A stretch of 64,000 bases of DNA from Pseudomonas nitroreducens (GCF_024170165.1 NZ_JALJXP010000019.1:1-64000); one strand, 5' to 3'; shown: positions 49,574 to 59,065, counted from the stretch's first letter. A program made the numbers and translations. The notes: generated by a model from the sequence alone, not told the origin.

Positions 49574-50853
49574 TGGCTCATCATCCTTTTCCACATCTGG
49601 TACGCCTCGCGCATGCCGCCTTCGTCGGTGGCGTGGGAAACCTTGTCGCCGTTCTGCGCGACCACTTCGCGGTTCAGGCCACGGTTGACCAGGATCGGCG
49701 CGTCGACGCCGGCATAGGAGCCACGCTGCACGCGGTCCCAGGCCTCGGCGTCATCCGGGCTGCCGAAGCCGAACGGGCCCTGGAAGTGCTCGTGGATGCG
49801 CATGCGCTCGCGGTTGGCGATTTCCGGGCCGCCGTCCATGCCCAGCGCGACGTGGCGAATCTCGGTCTCGGTGACGGAGATCGGCCGCAGCACGCGGAAG
49901 AACGACATCGACATCGCCACGTTGGGGAACAGGTTGAGGTTGAAGCCGGCGCCATGCAGCGAACGGACGATGCGGCGCACCTGTTCCGGCGGCATGGTTT
50001 TCGACAGTTCCTCGGTGACGTGGGCGAAGCGCTCCTGGAGCTGCTCGGTGCCGTCGTCGTGGTCCAGATCGACGTGCTCGGGGACCATCACCATCACGCT
50101 GTGGCCGTTGCCCAGGGCGTGGGTGACCGCCTGCTCGTCGCTCATGAACGAGAGCATCTCTTCGGTCTCTTCATCCACCGAGGACATGAACGACTTGTGC
50201 ACGATGGGGAAGTGGTAGCCGTCGGTGGTGTTTTCCAGCTGGATCTTCCAGTTGCCGCGGAAGGTGAACTTGTGTTCGCCCTGGGTCTTGATCGGGTAGC
50301 CGGCGCCCTGCTTCATGAACAGGTCCATCCAGTGCTTCGCCCCGCCGAGGAAGTCTTCCAGCGGCTCGATGTCGTCGTTGTAGGTGGCGAACACCATGCC
50401 GGCGTAGCTTTCCACGCGCAGGCTGGTCAGCGGCAGCTCGGACTTGTCGAGAATGTCCTCGTAGCCGTCCGGGTACGGCAGCGCACGCAGCTTGCCGTCC
50501 AGCGCGTAGGACCAGCTGTGGTACGGGCAGGTGAAGCCGGTGGCGTTGCCCTTGTGCTTCTCACACACGGTGGCGCCACGGTGGCGGCAGCGGTTTTCCA
50601 GGACGTTGATGTTGCCCTTCTTGTCGCGCACCACGATCACCGGGCGGCGACCGACGCTGGTGGTCTTGAAGTCGCCGGCGTTGCGCACTTCGCTTTCGTG
50701 GGCGACCCACACCCAGGTGCGGTAGAAGATCTTGTCCATCTCCGCTTCGAACAGTTGCGGGTCGTTGTACAGCGAAACATCGACGCGGTCGTCGCCGACC
50801 AGCTCTTCGACGCTGCGCGACCGGGCGATCAGCCGGTATTCGTGAGCGCTCAT
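49570..50853 (-). CDS. iacC: Ring-hydroxylating dioxygenase alpha subunit, IacC-like
   Basis: A 427-residue Rieske oxygenase large subunit. Rieske ligands: C-R-H-R in NRCRHRGA and C-P-Y-H in TCPYHSW. Mononuclear iron site: NTTDGYHFPIVH with the two His and a later Asp. In the iac pathway IacCD opens the oxidised indole ring to yield catechol. ATG 50853 (GGAG upstream) gives a normal N-terminus; 10 bp separate it from the amidase gene. Confidence 0.9.
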   Translation of the reverse strand: MSAHEYRLIARSRSVEELVGDDRVDVSLYNDPQLFEAEMDKIFYRTWVWVAHESEVRNAGDFKTTSVGRRPVIVVRDKKGNINVLENRCRHRGATVCEKHKGNATGFTCPYHSWSYALDGKLRALPYPDGYEDILDKSELPLTSLRVESYAGMVFATYNDDIEPLEDFLGGAKHWMDLFMKQGAGYPIKTQGEHKFTFRGNWKIQLENTTDGYHFPIVHKSFMSSVDEETEEMLSFMSDEQAVTHALGNGHSVMVMVPEHVDLDHDDGTEQLQERFAHVTEELSKTMPPEQVRRIVRSLHGAGFNLNLFPNVAMSMSFFRVLRPISVTETEIRHVALGMDGGPEIANRERMRIHEHFQGPFGFGSPDDAEAWDRVQRGSYAGVDAPILVNRGLNREVVAQNGDKVSHATDEGGMREAYQMWKRMMSQ

Positions 50854-50863
50854 GCCCCTCTCC

Positions 50864-52015
50864 TCATGCCGATTTCTTATGTTTTTGCGCAGGCCGCGTG
50901 GCAGCCAGGCTGTGTTCGAGTTGCGCGCCGAAGGCACACACACGTTCGTCGTCGCCCTTGCGGCCGACGATCTGCAGGCCGACTTTCAGCCCGCCGCAAT
51001 CCAGGTCCACGGGCACGGTCAGCGCCGGGTGTCCGCTCAGGTTGAAAGGCCGTACCAGCGGCGTCATGCCGGCCACGGACTTGCCGTTGCGCGCATCGCT
51101 GAGCAGCGGCGGCAGGTCGGGCATGGTCGGCAGCAGCAGGACTTCGAAGTCCTCCAGGGCGGCGTCGATGGCGCGGGTGAAGCCGTCGCGCACCTTCTCC
51201 GCCTCGGCGCGCTCGGCGTCGGTGGTGCGGCTGGCCAGCAGCAGGCGCTGCTCGACGTCGGCGCCGATCAGGCCCTTGCCGGTCAGCGCCGCATAGGCAG
51301 CCCAGTTCTCGTGGTTGATCACCACCAGCCCGGCCTGGAAGGCCGCCTCGAACTCGCCGAGGAACAGGTGGCTGCGGCGCCAGCCGGCACGGTCGGCGGC
51401 AGCGCCCAGGCAGGCCTGGATGTGTGGCGCCGACGGTACTTCGAGGAAGGCCACGCGGGCGCCCTCGCCCGGCAGCTGCACTTCGCCGAAACCAGGGCAG
51501 ATGACCTGCATGGCGGCGATCAGGTCGGCCATGCTGGCGGCGAACGGGCCGACGCAATCCAGGCTGCTCTGCGCCGGGTGCACGCCGTCGCGGCTGACCC
51601 GGCCGAAGGTCGGCTTCAGCCCGGCGATACCGCAGCAGGCCGCCGGCACGCGGACCGAGCCGCCGGTGTCGGTGCCCAGGGCGATGTCCGCCAGCCCTGC
51701 TGCCACAGCCGATGCGGAGCCGCTGGACGAGCCGCCCGGCACACGGTCCGGCGCCATCGGGTTGATCGGCGTGCCGGTCCAGTCATTGATGCCGGTGACG
51801 CCGAAGGCCAGTTCGTGAAGGTTGGTCTTGCCGACGATCTGCCAGCCGGCATCGAGCACGGCGTCGACCACGAAGGCGTTGCGCTCGGCCGGCGCGGCGT
51901 CGGCCAGTGCGCGGGTGCCGCACCGGGTCGGGTAGCCGGCGATGTCGATGCTGTCCTTGACCGCGACGCGCTTGCCGCCGCTGCCCAGGAGGAACTCACT
52001 GACGAAGGTGCTCAT
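50864..52015 (-). CDS. iacH: Amidase signature family protein, IacH-like
   Basis: A 383-residue amidase-signature enzyme. Catalytic Lys in VAVKDSID, cis-Ser in PGGSSSGSASA and nucleophile Ser in TDTGGSVRVPA are all present. IacH is part of reported iac clusters but is not needed for the core route to catechol; it may release indole-3-acetate from amide conjugates. Its ATG overlaps the stop of the SnoaL-like iacI (ATGA at 52012-52015). Confidence 0.86.
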   Translation of the reverse strand: MSTFVSEFLLGSGGKRVAVKDSIDIAGYPTRCGTRALADAAPAERNAFVVDAVLDAGWQIVGKTNLHELAFGVTGINDWTGTPINPMAPDRVPGGSSSGSASAVAAGLADIALGTDTGGSVRVPAACCGIAGLKPTFGRVSRDGVHPAQSSLDCVGPFAASMADLIAAMQVICPGFGEVQLPGEGARVAFLEVPSAPHIQACLGAAADRAGWRRSHLFLGEFEAAFQAGLVVINHENWAAYAALTGKGLIGADVEQRLLLASRTTDAERAEAEKVRDGFTRAIDAALEDFEVLLLPTMPDLPPLLSDARNGKSVAGMTPLVRPFNLSGHPALTVPVDLDCGGLKVGLQIVGRKGDDERVCAFGAQLEHSLAATRPAQKHKKSA

Positions 52016-52500
52016 GGACGGCCCTCCAGCATGCGTTGCGAAAGTCGCTGGGTGCGGAAGTGGCTGATCTGCCAGCGACCGTCGATCTCGCGAAAGTCGA
52101 TGTCCAGGCGCGTGCCGAACAGCTCGGTGTGGCCCTCGGCGTAGGTCGAAAGCTGCTGCATGATCCATTGCCCACGTGCGGTGCGGCCGTCGACGCGGAT
52201 CGACTCGCTGGTGAGGAAGTGCAGGTTCAGCGTGAAGTGCGGCGACGGCGGCAGGTAGCCGAAGACGAACGCCGCAATGGCTTCACGGCCCTGGTGATGG
52301 CCGAAGGTCTGCGCCGTGGAAGAGCCGATGCCCTCCCACACCGCGTCCTCGCTGAACAACTCGGCCAGCTCGCTCATCGCCACCGGCGCGTGCGGTACGT
52401 CGCAGAGGTCCATGTAGCGGGCCATCAGCCGGCGCACCTGGCTTTCCCCTTCGAGGGTCTCAAGGCGGCGGTTCAGCTCGGCCATGCTCAGGCTGCTCAT
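52012..52500 (-). CDS. iacI: SnoaL-like NTF2-fold protein, IacI-like
   Basis: A 162-residue SnoaL-like protein (RRLMARYMDLCDVPH, AVWEGIG, GRWQISHFRTQRL). It occupies the place of IacI, a conserved but accessory member of iac clusters with unsettled function. It starts 3 bp after iacB and overlaps iacH. Confidence 0.82.
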   Translation of the reverse strand: MSSLSMAELNRRLETLEGESQVRRLMARYMDLCDVPHAPVAMSELAELFSEDAVWEGIGSSTAQTFGHHQGREAIAAFVFGYLPPSPHFTLNLHFLTSESIRVDGRTARGQWIMQQLSTYAEGHTELFGTRLDIDFREIDGRWQISHFRTQRLSQRMLEGRP

Positions 52501-52503
52501 GGC

Positions 52504-52875
52504 TCAGGTCCGCGCGGCTTCGGGAATGGTCAGCGGGCGACCGATGCGCGCCTCGACCTTGGCGTACTTCCACAGGCTGTATTCGCCCACCGGGGTGGTG
52601 CGGAACAGGTTGCAGGCGTCGATCACGGTCTGGTGGCAGTCCACGTCGGCCATGATGTAGACGGTCCAGGGCGAGGTGGTGGACGGGCCGACCATCAGGC
52701 GGTCGTCATCCAGCACGCCGAGCACGTTCATGCCGGGCAGCGCGCCGAGGTCGCCCATCATCTGCGAGAAGCCCTTCCACACGGTGATACCTTCACCGGT
52801 GGGCAGGTCGAAGAACGGCTGGGCGATGCCGATGCAGAACAGTACGCGCAAGGGTTCGGTGGTGGGACGGGTCAT
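52504..52875 (-). CDS. iacB: IacB-like small protein
   Basis: A 123-residue protein without recognised motif except a ferredoxin-like alpha/beta pattern of the EthD/YCII type (LRVLFCIGIAQPFFDLP, TVYIMADVDCHQTVIDAC). Its place between iacA and iacI matches IacB of indole-3-acetate degraders, whose exact role is unclear. It is 30 bp downstream of iacA. Confidence 0.75.
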   Translation of the reverse strand: MTRPTTEPLRVLFCIGIAQPFFDLPTGEGITVWKGFSQMMGDLGALPGMNVLGVLDDDRLMVGPSTTSPWTVYIMADVDCHQTVIDACNLFRTTPVGEYSLWKYAKVEARIGRPLTIPEAART

Positions 52876-52905
52876 GGCTCGGTCCTTAATTTTTATGAGT
52901 CGAAA

Positions 52906-54057
52906 TCAGATGTAGCCGGGGAACGGCGGCACATCGAGCAGCACCGCGCCGGCGCCGTCGTACATGCCATCGCTCAAGAAGGCGTGCTGGGTGACCACCA
53001 TGGCGTCGCGCAGGTAGCGCTGCAGCGGGTGGTGCATGTAGATCGCCGTGGTGCCGGCCAGGGTGTAGGCACGGCGCACCACGTCGGCGCCGGCGCGGGA
53101 CACGTGCACGGCGGACAGGCGCAGCTGGCTGACCTGCTCCGGGCTGACCGCATCGCCGGCGAGAATGGATTCCCAGACCGCCTCGGTGGCGTCATAGAAG
53201 AAGCCGCGGGCGGCCTGCAGCTCGGCTTCGGCCTTGCCGATCTCGATGCGCACGTAGGCGCGGTCGCCCAGCTTGGGCGCGCCGGTCACGCCGCTGGACG
53301 AGGCCATCCGGGTGATCTCGTCCAGCGCCGCGCGAGCCAGGCCGAGGTTCACCACGGCGAGTACCTGGGCGGCATAGGCGATGGTCGGGTAGCGGAACAG
53401 CGGCTCGTCGATGTTCGATTGGCCGCCACGGATGAAGGTCCAGTCGTCGGCGACGAAGGCGTTGTCCAGCTTCAGGTCGTGGCTGCCGGTGCCCTTGAGG
53501 CCGACCACGTTCCAGTTCTCGACGATCTCCACATCCTTGGCCCGCAGCACCGCGGTACGCGGCTTGCCGCCCGGGCCACCGATACCGATACCGACACCGA
53601 GCACGTCGGCGCCCTTGCAGCCGCTGGCGAATTTCCAGGTGCCGCTGACGCGCCAGCCGCCTTCCACCTGGGTGGCGGGCTGGATCGGGAACAGGCCGCC
53701 GGCGAACACCAGGTCCGGGCCGTCGGCGTAGAGTTCGGCGAGGGTATGGCGCGGCAGCGCGGTGAGGTAGGTGCTGGCGCTGCCGAAGCTGGCAACCCAG
53801 CCGGCGGAGCCGTCGGCTTCGGCGATGCGCTCGACCAGACGCAGGAACTGCGCCGGTGGCAGCGCGTCACCACCGAAGCACTTGGGCGTGGCGGCGCGGT
53901 AGATGCCCACGTCGCGGAAGCGTTCGACCATGTCACGCGGCACATGGGAGCGGGTGTCGAACTCCTCGCGGCGCTGGCGGACTTCCTCCAGTACGCGCTG
54001 GAATTCGAGGGCACGGCCGTCCGCATCGAGCGGTTTGGCAGCAGCGGCACGCAGCAT
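52906..54057 (-). CDS. iacA: Acyl-CoA-dehydrogenase-fold flavin monooxygenase, IacA-like
   Basis: A 383-residue group D flavin monooxygenase fold (acyl-CoA dehydrogenase-like): N-terminal helices with VAFAGGLFPIQP and GGWRVSGTWKFASGC in the middle, C-terminal four-helix bundle. It matches IacA, which starts indole-3-acetate breakdown by oxidising the indole ring, using reduced flavin from a separate reductase (IacG). No iacG-type gene is beside it or in the window. GGAG lies 8 bp before ATG 54057. First gene of the minus-strand cluster. Confidence 0.88.
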   Translation of the reverse strand: MLRAAAAKPLDADGRALEFQRVLEEVRQRREEFDTRSHVPRDMVERFRDVGIYRAATPKCFGGDALPPAQFLRLVERIAEADGSAGWVASFGSASTYLTALPRHTLAELYADGPDLVFAGGLFPIQPATQVEGGWRVSGTWKFASGCKGADVLGVGIGIGGPGGKPRTAVLRAKDVEIVENWNVVGLKGTGSHDLKLDNAFVADDWTFIRGGQSNIDEPLFRYPTIAYAAQVLAVVNLGLARAALDEITRMASSSGVTGAPKLGDRAYVRIEIGKAEAELQAARGFFYDATEAVWESILAGDAVSPEQVSQLRLSAVHVSRAGADVVRRAYTLAGTTAIYMHHPLQRYLRDAMVVTQHAFLSDGMYDGAGAVLLDVPPFPGYI

Positions 54058-54268
54058 GGCGTCATCTCCGGTTGTTCTTGTAGGGCCGGCCCGTTCGATG
54101 CGGGTCGGTCGTCGTGGGGCCAGTGTATGAACCGCCCTGCCCGCCCAACCATTGGGGCGTGCAGCCCCACGCCTAAGGAAATCCCCTAGTCGGCGCCGGG
54201 TTACTCCGCAGTCCCATCGCGCTACGCTGCGCGGTATAAAGACGCCACTGCTTACCGAGACAGAACCG
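54058..54268. promoter_or_regulatory. Divergent control region, iacA / histidine kinase
   Basis: A 211-bp gap. CTAAGGAAATCCCCTAG (54173-54189) is an imperfect palindrome that could be an operator, and GGGGCGTGCAGCCCC (54154-54168) is a short hairpin. No MarR-type or other iacR gene is adjacent. Confidence 0.4.
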
Positions 54269-55744
54269 ATGTTCCAGCCCAGGCCCGACGACTTCCTCGC
54301 CCTGCTCCAGGCCATGCCGCTGTGCGTGATCCTCCACGACGTGCAGACCAAGGAAATCCTCTGGGCGAACAACGCCGCCCTGGCCGTGCTCGGCTTCACC
54401 CTCGCCGAGCTTGTTCCGCTGAAAGCCCCGGACATGACCGCCAAGGCCCCGCAGTACCGCCGCTCGGTCGGCCTGCGCTGGCTGGAGGGCGCCGCGCGCA
54501 CCGGCCAGCGCACCATCGAGTGGTGCTACCGCTCCAAGCAGGGCGTGGAGATCCTTTCCGAAGCCGTCGCCACCCGCGTGCACCTGCAGGAGCGCGACGT
54601 GCTGATGGTGCAGTTCCGCGATATCTCCAAGGAGAAGCAGGTCGAGCGCGACCTGCAGCGCTTCGAGAGCCGCCTGAAGGCCTTCATGCAGGACCTTGCC
54701 GAAGGCGTGGCCGTGCTGGATGCCGACGGCAACCTGCGTTTCCTGAGCGAATCCGCCCTGCCCCTGCTCGGCGGCAGCCAGGACGACTGGCTGGCACACA
54801 ACTTCCTCGGCCGCTGCGACAGCGCCACGCGCCCGCGCCTGGAGCACCACCTCGCCATGCAGCCGCCGAGCCGCGAGCCCTACTCGGTCAGCTACCAGCT
54901 GCAGCGCCTGGACGGCGAGTGGCGCTGGCACCATGCGACCTGCCGCTACATCGAGATCGAGGACGACCTGGTCGGCCACCTGCTGCTGTTCCGCGACGTC
55001 ACCGAGCAGGTCCGCGCGGCCCAGGCGCAGCGCCAGAGCGACCAGAAGCTGGAGTACCTGGCGCGCTACAACGCCATGGGCGAGATGGCCCTGGCGATCG
55101 CCCACGAACTCAGCCAGCCGCTGGCAGCCACGCGCAACTTCATCGAGGGCGCGCTGATCCGCCTGGACCGCGAACAGAAGGCCGAAGCCTCCGCCGCCTG
55201 GGGCCTGGACAGCGCGGTGCGGCAGATCGAGCACGCCTCGCTGATCATCAAGAGCGTGCGCGAGTACGTGGTGAAGCTGGAGCAGGCCGAACAGCGCATC
55301 GACCTCAACGAACTGCTCGGCGAAACGCTCTACTTCATCAGCCTCAAGGCCCAGCCGAGCAACGTCCGCGTGGAGCTGGAGCGCTGCGCCGAACCGCTCT
55401 GGGTGAGCTGCGAGAAGGTGCTGGTCGGCCAGGTGATCCTCAACCTGGCCTTCAATGCCATCGAGGAGATGCTCAACCTCCCCGAGGAGCGTCGCCTACT
55501 GCGTATTCGCACCTCCCGCGAAGGGAGCAATGCACGGCTGTCAGTCCTCGACCAGGGCCCCGGAATCGATGCCGGGGCGAAGGAGCGGTTGTTCGATGGC
55601 TTCTTCACCTCGAAGGTGAGCGGCAATGGCATTGGTCTTGCGCTGTGCCAGAGCATCGTCTCGCGGCATCGCGGGGACATCTGGGCGGAGAACGTCGAGC
55701 CGTGCGGGGCGATGTTCTGTTTCGAGTTGCCGTTGGCGGAGTGA
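54269..55744 (+). CDS. PAS-domain sensor histidine kinase (soluble)
   Basis: A 491-residue cytoplasmic kinase without membrane helices: PAS at about 1-130, a second PAS at about 140-260, HisKA with H-box IAHELSQPLAATRNF (His ~279), then a HATPase domain with LNLAFNAIEEM (N box), DQGPGIDAG (G1) and GNGIGLALC (G2). Architecture is FixL-like. It is divergent from the iac cluster, so it may sense indole-3-acetate or redox state, but no response regulator gene is adjacent. Start ATG 54269 is followed by the first PAS helix. Confidence 0.87.
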   Translation: MFQPRPDDFLALLQAMPLCVILHDVQTKEILWANNAALAVLGFTLAELVPLKAPDMTAKAPQYRRSVGLRWLEGAARTGQRTIEWCYRSKQGVEILSEAVATRVHLQERDVLMVQFRDISKEKQVERDLQRFESRLKAFMQDLAEGVAVLDADGNLRFLSESALPLLGGSQDDWLAHNFLGRCDSATRPRLEHHLAMQPPSREPYSVSYQLQRLDGEWRWHHATCRYIEIEDDLVGHLLLFRDVTEQVRAAQAQRQSDQKLEYLARYNAMGEMALAIAHELSQPLAATRNFIEGALIRLDREQKAEASAAWGLDSAVRQIEHASLIIKSVREYVVKLEQAEQRIDLNELLGETLYFISLKAQPSNVRVELERCAEPLWVSCEKVLVGQVILNLAFNAIEEMLNLPEERRLLRIRTSREGSNARLSVLDQGPGIDAGAKERLFDGFFTSKVSGNGIGLALCQSIVSRHRGDIWAENVEPCGAMFCFELPLAE

Positions 55745-55763
55745 TGCACGCCTCGGCGTCTCC

Positions 55764-56165
55764 CTGTAGGAGCGGGCCATGTCCGCGATCCGACGGCAGG
55801 GCCGGCGCCTTCCTCCGCTCCGATGTTGTTCCTGTATTGCTGCGTTAGCTTGGGTATTTCTGCGTCGCTTCGGCGTGCGCGCGGGCTTCGTGTTTCGCCC
55901 CCTCGGGCGAGTCCCTTTTGGCAAACGCCCCAAAAGGAACCAAAAAGTCTTGCCCCGGACATCCGGTTTTTCGCTTAGGCGAAAAATTCCCTCATTGAAT
56001 TGAAGTTTCAGGGGCACGCCGCGAAGGGCCATCCCTGGCCCATCGCGGCTCTCGCGACATCCATGTCGCTCAACCCCTGAAACTCCAATTCAACGAGGCC
56101 TCCTGAACGGGGCAGGCCGGAGTGCGCTGGTATTTCTCTGGAAGCCTTCAGAGCCAGAGCCAGGG
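55764..56165 (-). repeat. Large structured repeat, copy C
   Basis: Full-length copy in minus orientation. Outer stem CCTCGTTGAATT/AATTCAATGAGG, inner GGGCCAGGGATGGCCC hairpin, TTTTTCGCC/GGCGAAAAA-type hairpin and GTTCCTTTTGG/CCAAAAGGGAC hairpin. It ends in AGAGCCAGAGCCAGGG. It faces copy D (56239-56615), with a REP between them, in the 955-bp gap before fusA. Confidence 0.88.
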
Positions 56166-56184
56166 ATTGGCAGATTGGGCTTTT

Positions 56185-56210
56185 CGTAGGAGCGAGCTTG
56201 CTCGCGAACA
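56185..56210. repeat. REP element between structured repeat copies C and D
   Basis: CGTAGGAGCGAGCTTGCTCGCGAAC, standard REP, placed at the centre of the inverted pair of large repeats. Confidence 0.85.
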
Positions 56211-56238
56211 GCTTTTGGCTCCTGCACTTTCTTTTAAT

Positions 56239-56615
56239 GTCTTCCAGAGAACTATCCACACGCGCCGAAGTGCCCCTTTCAGGAGGCCGAAGGTGATCGG
56301 AGTTTCAGGGACCGAGCGACATGGATGTCGCGAGAGCGTTGCCGGGCCAGGGATGGCCCGTCAACGCGGGCCCCTGAAACTCCGAAGAACCAAGGGTACT
56401 TTTCGCGAAGCGAAAAGCCGGATGGCAGGGGCAAGCCCTTTGGTTACTTTCTGGCGTTTGAGAAAGTAACTCGCCCGAGGGGGCGAAACACGAAGCCCGC
56501 GCGCACGTCAAAGCGGCGCTGGAACACCCAGGCCGAAGCAGCAAATCTGCAGCGCCGGAGCAAAGGGTAGACGCCGGCCCTGCCGACGGTCGCGGGCATG
56601 GCCCGCTCCTACAGG
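56239..56615 (+). repeat. Large structured repeat, copy D
   Basis: Full-length copy in plus orientation, of the same subfamily as copy A. Outer stem CGGAGTTTCAGG/CCTGAAACTCCG, inner GGGCCAGGGATGGCCC, then CTTTTCGC/GCGAAAAG and GTTACTTTC/GAAAGTAAC hairpins followed by CTCGCCCGAGGGGGCGA. It ends in a GCGGGCATGGCCCGCTCCTAC unit. Confidence 0.88.
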
Positions 56616-56650
56616 GAGTACCGGGCTCAGCCGGCCGCTGTGCAACAACT

Positions 56651-56683
56651 GCAAAAAAGAAACGGCGCCCGAAGGCGCCGTCG
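56651..56683 (-). terminator. Rho-independent terminator of fusA2
   Basis: On the minus strand GGCGCCTTCGGGCGCC is followed by GTTTCTTTTTTGC, starting about 20 bp after the stop at 56700. Confidence 0.9.
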
Positions 56684-56699
56684 TCCGCTCAGGCAACCC

Positions 56700-58808
56700 T
56701 CACCCCTGGGACTTCTTGATGATCGCCTCGGCAATGTTCGCCGGCGCCTCGGCGTACTTGGTGAACTCCATCGAATAGCTCGCCCGCCCCTGGGACATCG
56801 AACGCACGTCCGTGGCGTAGCCGAACATCTCGCCCAGCGGCACCTCGGCGCGAATCACCTTGCCCGCCGGCGTGTCTTCCATGCCCTGGATCAGCCCGCG
56901 CCGGCGGTTCAGGTCGCCCATCACGTCGCCCATGTAATCCTCCGGCGTCACCACCTCGACCTTCATCACCGGCTCCAGCAGCACCGCGCCGCCCTTCTGC
57001 GAGAGCTGCTTGGTAGCCATGGAGGCGGCGATCTTGAACGCCATCTCGCTGGAGTCGACGTCGTGGTAGGAACCGTCGAACACCGAGGCCTTCAGGCCGA
57101 TCAGCGGGTAACCGGCAAGCACGCCGTTCTGCATCTGTTCCTCGATGCCTTTCTGGATGGCCGGGATGAACTCGCGCGGGATCACCCCGCCGACCACCTC
57201 GTTGACGAACTCCAGCCCGTCCTTGCCCTCGTCGCCCGGCTCGAAGCGAATCCAGCAGTGGCCGAACTGGCCGCGGCCGCCGGACTGGCGGACGAACTTG
57301 CCTTCGATCTCGCACTTCCTGCGGATCGCCTCGCGGTAGGCCACCTGCGGCTTGCCGATGTTGGCCTCGACGTTGAACTCGCGGCGCATACGGTCGACGA
57401 TGATGTCCAGGTGCAACTCGCCCATACCGGAGATGATGGTCTGCCCGGTCTCCTCGTCGGTCTTGACGCGGAACGAGGGGTCTTCCTGGGCCAGCTTGGA
57501 CAGGGCGATGCCCATCTTCTCCTGGTCGGCCTTGGTCTTGGGCTCCACGGCTACGGAGATCACCGGATCGGGGAAGTCCATGCGTTCGAGGATGATCGGC
57601 TTGTCGATGGAACACAGGGTGTCGCCGGTGGTGACGTCCTTCATGCCGATCAGCGCGGCGATGTCGCCGGCACGCACTTCCTTGATTTCCTCGCGCTGGT
57701 TGGCGTGCATCTGCACCATCCGGCCGACGCGTTCCTTCCTGATCTTCACCGAGTTGAGCACAGCGTCGCCGCTGCTCAGCACGCCGGAATAGACGCGGGC
57801 GAAGGTCAGCGTGCCGACGAAGGGGTCGGTGGCGATCTTGAACGCCAGCGCGGAGAACGGCTCGCTGTCGTCGGCGTGGCGCTCCAGGTGCTTCTCTTCG
57901 TCGTCCGGGTCGGTGCCGTTGATCGCGGGGATTTCCGTGGGCGCCGGCAGGTAGTCGATGACCGCGTCGAGCACCAGCGGCACGCCCTTGTTCTTGAACG
58001 AGGAACCCAGCACCGCCGGGACGATCTGGTTGGCCAGGGTGCGCTGGCGCAGGCCGGCCTTGATTTCCTCGATGGTCAGCTCCTGGCCTTCGAGGTACTT
58101 GTTCATCAGGTCGTCGTTGGCTTCGGCCGCGGCCTCGACCATGTGCGCCCGCCACTCGTCCGCCAGCGCCTGCAGCTCGGCCGGGATCGGTTCCTCGGTG
58201 TAGCTGGTGCCCTGGTCGGCGTCGTTCCAGACGATGGCCTTCATCTTCACCAGGTCGATCTGCCCGGAGAAGGTTTCCTCCGAGCCGATGGCCAGCTGGA
58301 TCGGTACCGGGGTATGCCCCAGGCGCTGCTTGATCTGCGCCACCACGCGGAGGAAGTCGGCGCCCTGACGGTCCATCTTGTTGACGTAGGCCAGGCGCGG
58401 CACGTGGTACTTGTTGGCCTGGCGCCAGACCGTCTCGGACTGCGGTTCGACACCATCGGCGCCGCTGAACACCACCACCGCGCCGTCGAGCACGCGCAGG
58501 GAGCGCTCCACCTCGATGGTGAAGTCCACGTGGCCGGGGGTGTCGATGATGTTGAAGCGGTACTTGTTGGGGTACTGCTTGGACGAGCCCTGCCAGAACG
58601 CCGTGGTCGCCGCCGAGGTGATGGTGATGCCGCGCTCCTGCTCCTGCACCATCCAGTCCATGGTCGCCGCGCCGTCGTGCACCTCGCCCATCTTGTGATT
58701 CACACCGGTGTAGAAAAGGATGCGCTCGGTGGTCGTGGTCTTGCCGGCGTCGACGTGGGCGACGATACCGATATTGCGGTAAAGCTCGATGGGCGTGGTG
58801 CGAGCCAT
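56700..58808 (-). CDS. fusA2: Elongation factor G (second copy type)
   Basis: A 702-residue EF-G with G1 AHVDAGKT (17-24), G2 [12 protein letters not shown] (59-70), DTPGH (89-93) and NKMD (~143), and domains II-V to the C-terminus. It moves tRNA and mRNA during translation. It stands alone, not beside rpsL-rpsG-tuf, so it is probably the additional EF-G found in pseudomonads (P. aeruginosa fusA2) rather than the str-operon copy. It has its own terminator. Confidence 0.92.
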   Translation of the reverse strand: MARTTPIELYRNIGIVAHVDAGKTTTTERILFYTGVNHKMGEVHDGAATMDWMVQEQERGITITSAATTAFWQGSSKQYPNKYRFNIIDTPGHVDFTIEVERSLRVLDGAVVVFSGADGVEPQSETVWRQANKYHVPRLAYVNKMDRQGADFLRVVAQIKQRLGHTPVPIQLAIGSEETFSGQIDLVKMKAIVWNDADQGTSYTEEPIPAELQALADEWRAHMVEAAAEANDDLMNKYLEGQELTIEEIKAGLRQRTLANQIVPAVLGSSFKNKGVPLVLDAVIDYLPAPTEIPAINGTDPDDEEKHLERHADDSEPFSALAFKIATDPFVGTLTFARVYSGVLSSGDAVLNSVKIRKERVGRMVQMHANQREEIKEVRAGDIAALIGMKDVTTGDTLCSIDKPIILERMDFPDPVISVAVEPKTKADQEKMGIALSKLAQEDPSFRVKTDEETGQTIISGMGELHLDIIVDRMRREFNVEANIGKPQVAYREAIRRKCEIEGKFVRQSGGRGQFGHCWIRFEPGDEGKDGLEFVNEVVGGVIPREFIPAIQKGIEEQMQNGVLAGYPLIGLKASVFDGSYHDVDSSEMAFKIAASMATKQLSQKGGAVLLEPVMKVEVVTPEDYMGDVMGDLNRRRGLIQGMEDTPAGKVIRAEVPLGEMFGYATDVRSMSQGRASYSMEFTKYAEAPANIAEAIIKKSQG

Positions 58809-59022
58809 GGTGTGCTCCGTATCTGCTGGGTGACTGCCGGGCCTGCTGCTGCGGGTCCGTTGCCTGCGCGGGACGGCGGGAGAAGTGCGGCGTCAGAAAT
58901 TTCTGTACGCAACAGGCTCAAGGTAGCGCGTCTTCGTGGCAATTCCAGTGTCGCAGGGTCGCGGGCGAAGTCGTCCGACCGGCTGCGCCGCCCTGGCATT
59001 GCGCTGCGCCGCGGGAAAACCA

Positions 59023-59041
59023 TAAAATGATAGGCATTCTC
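59023..59041 (+). promoter_or_regulatory. Putative Fur box upstream of fecI-like gene
   Basis: TAAAATGATAGGCATTCTC matches the 19-bp Fur consensus at 14 positions, including ATGATA and CATT. It lies 25 bp before the sigma factor start and is much AT-richer than its surroundings. Confidence 0.75.
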
Positions 59042-59065
59042 AAATGAAAATCTGACGCACGCACC

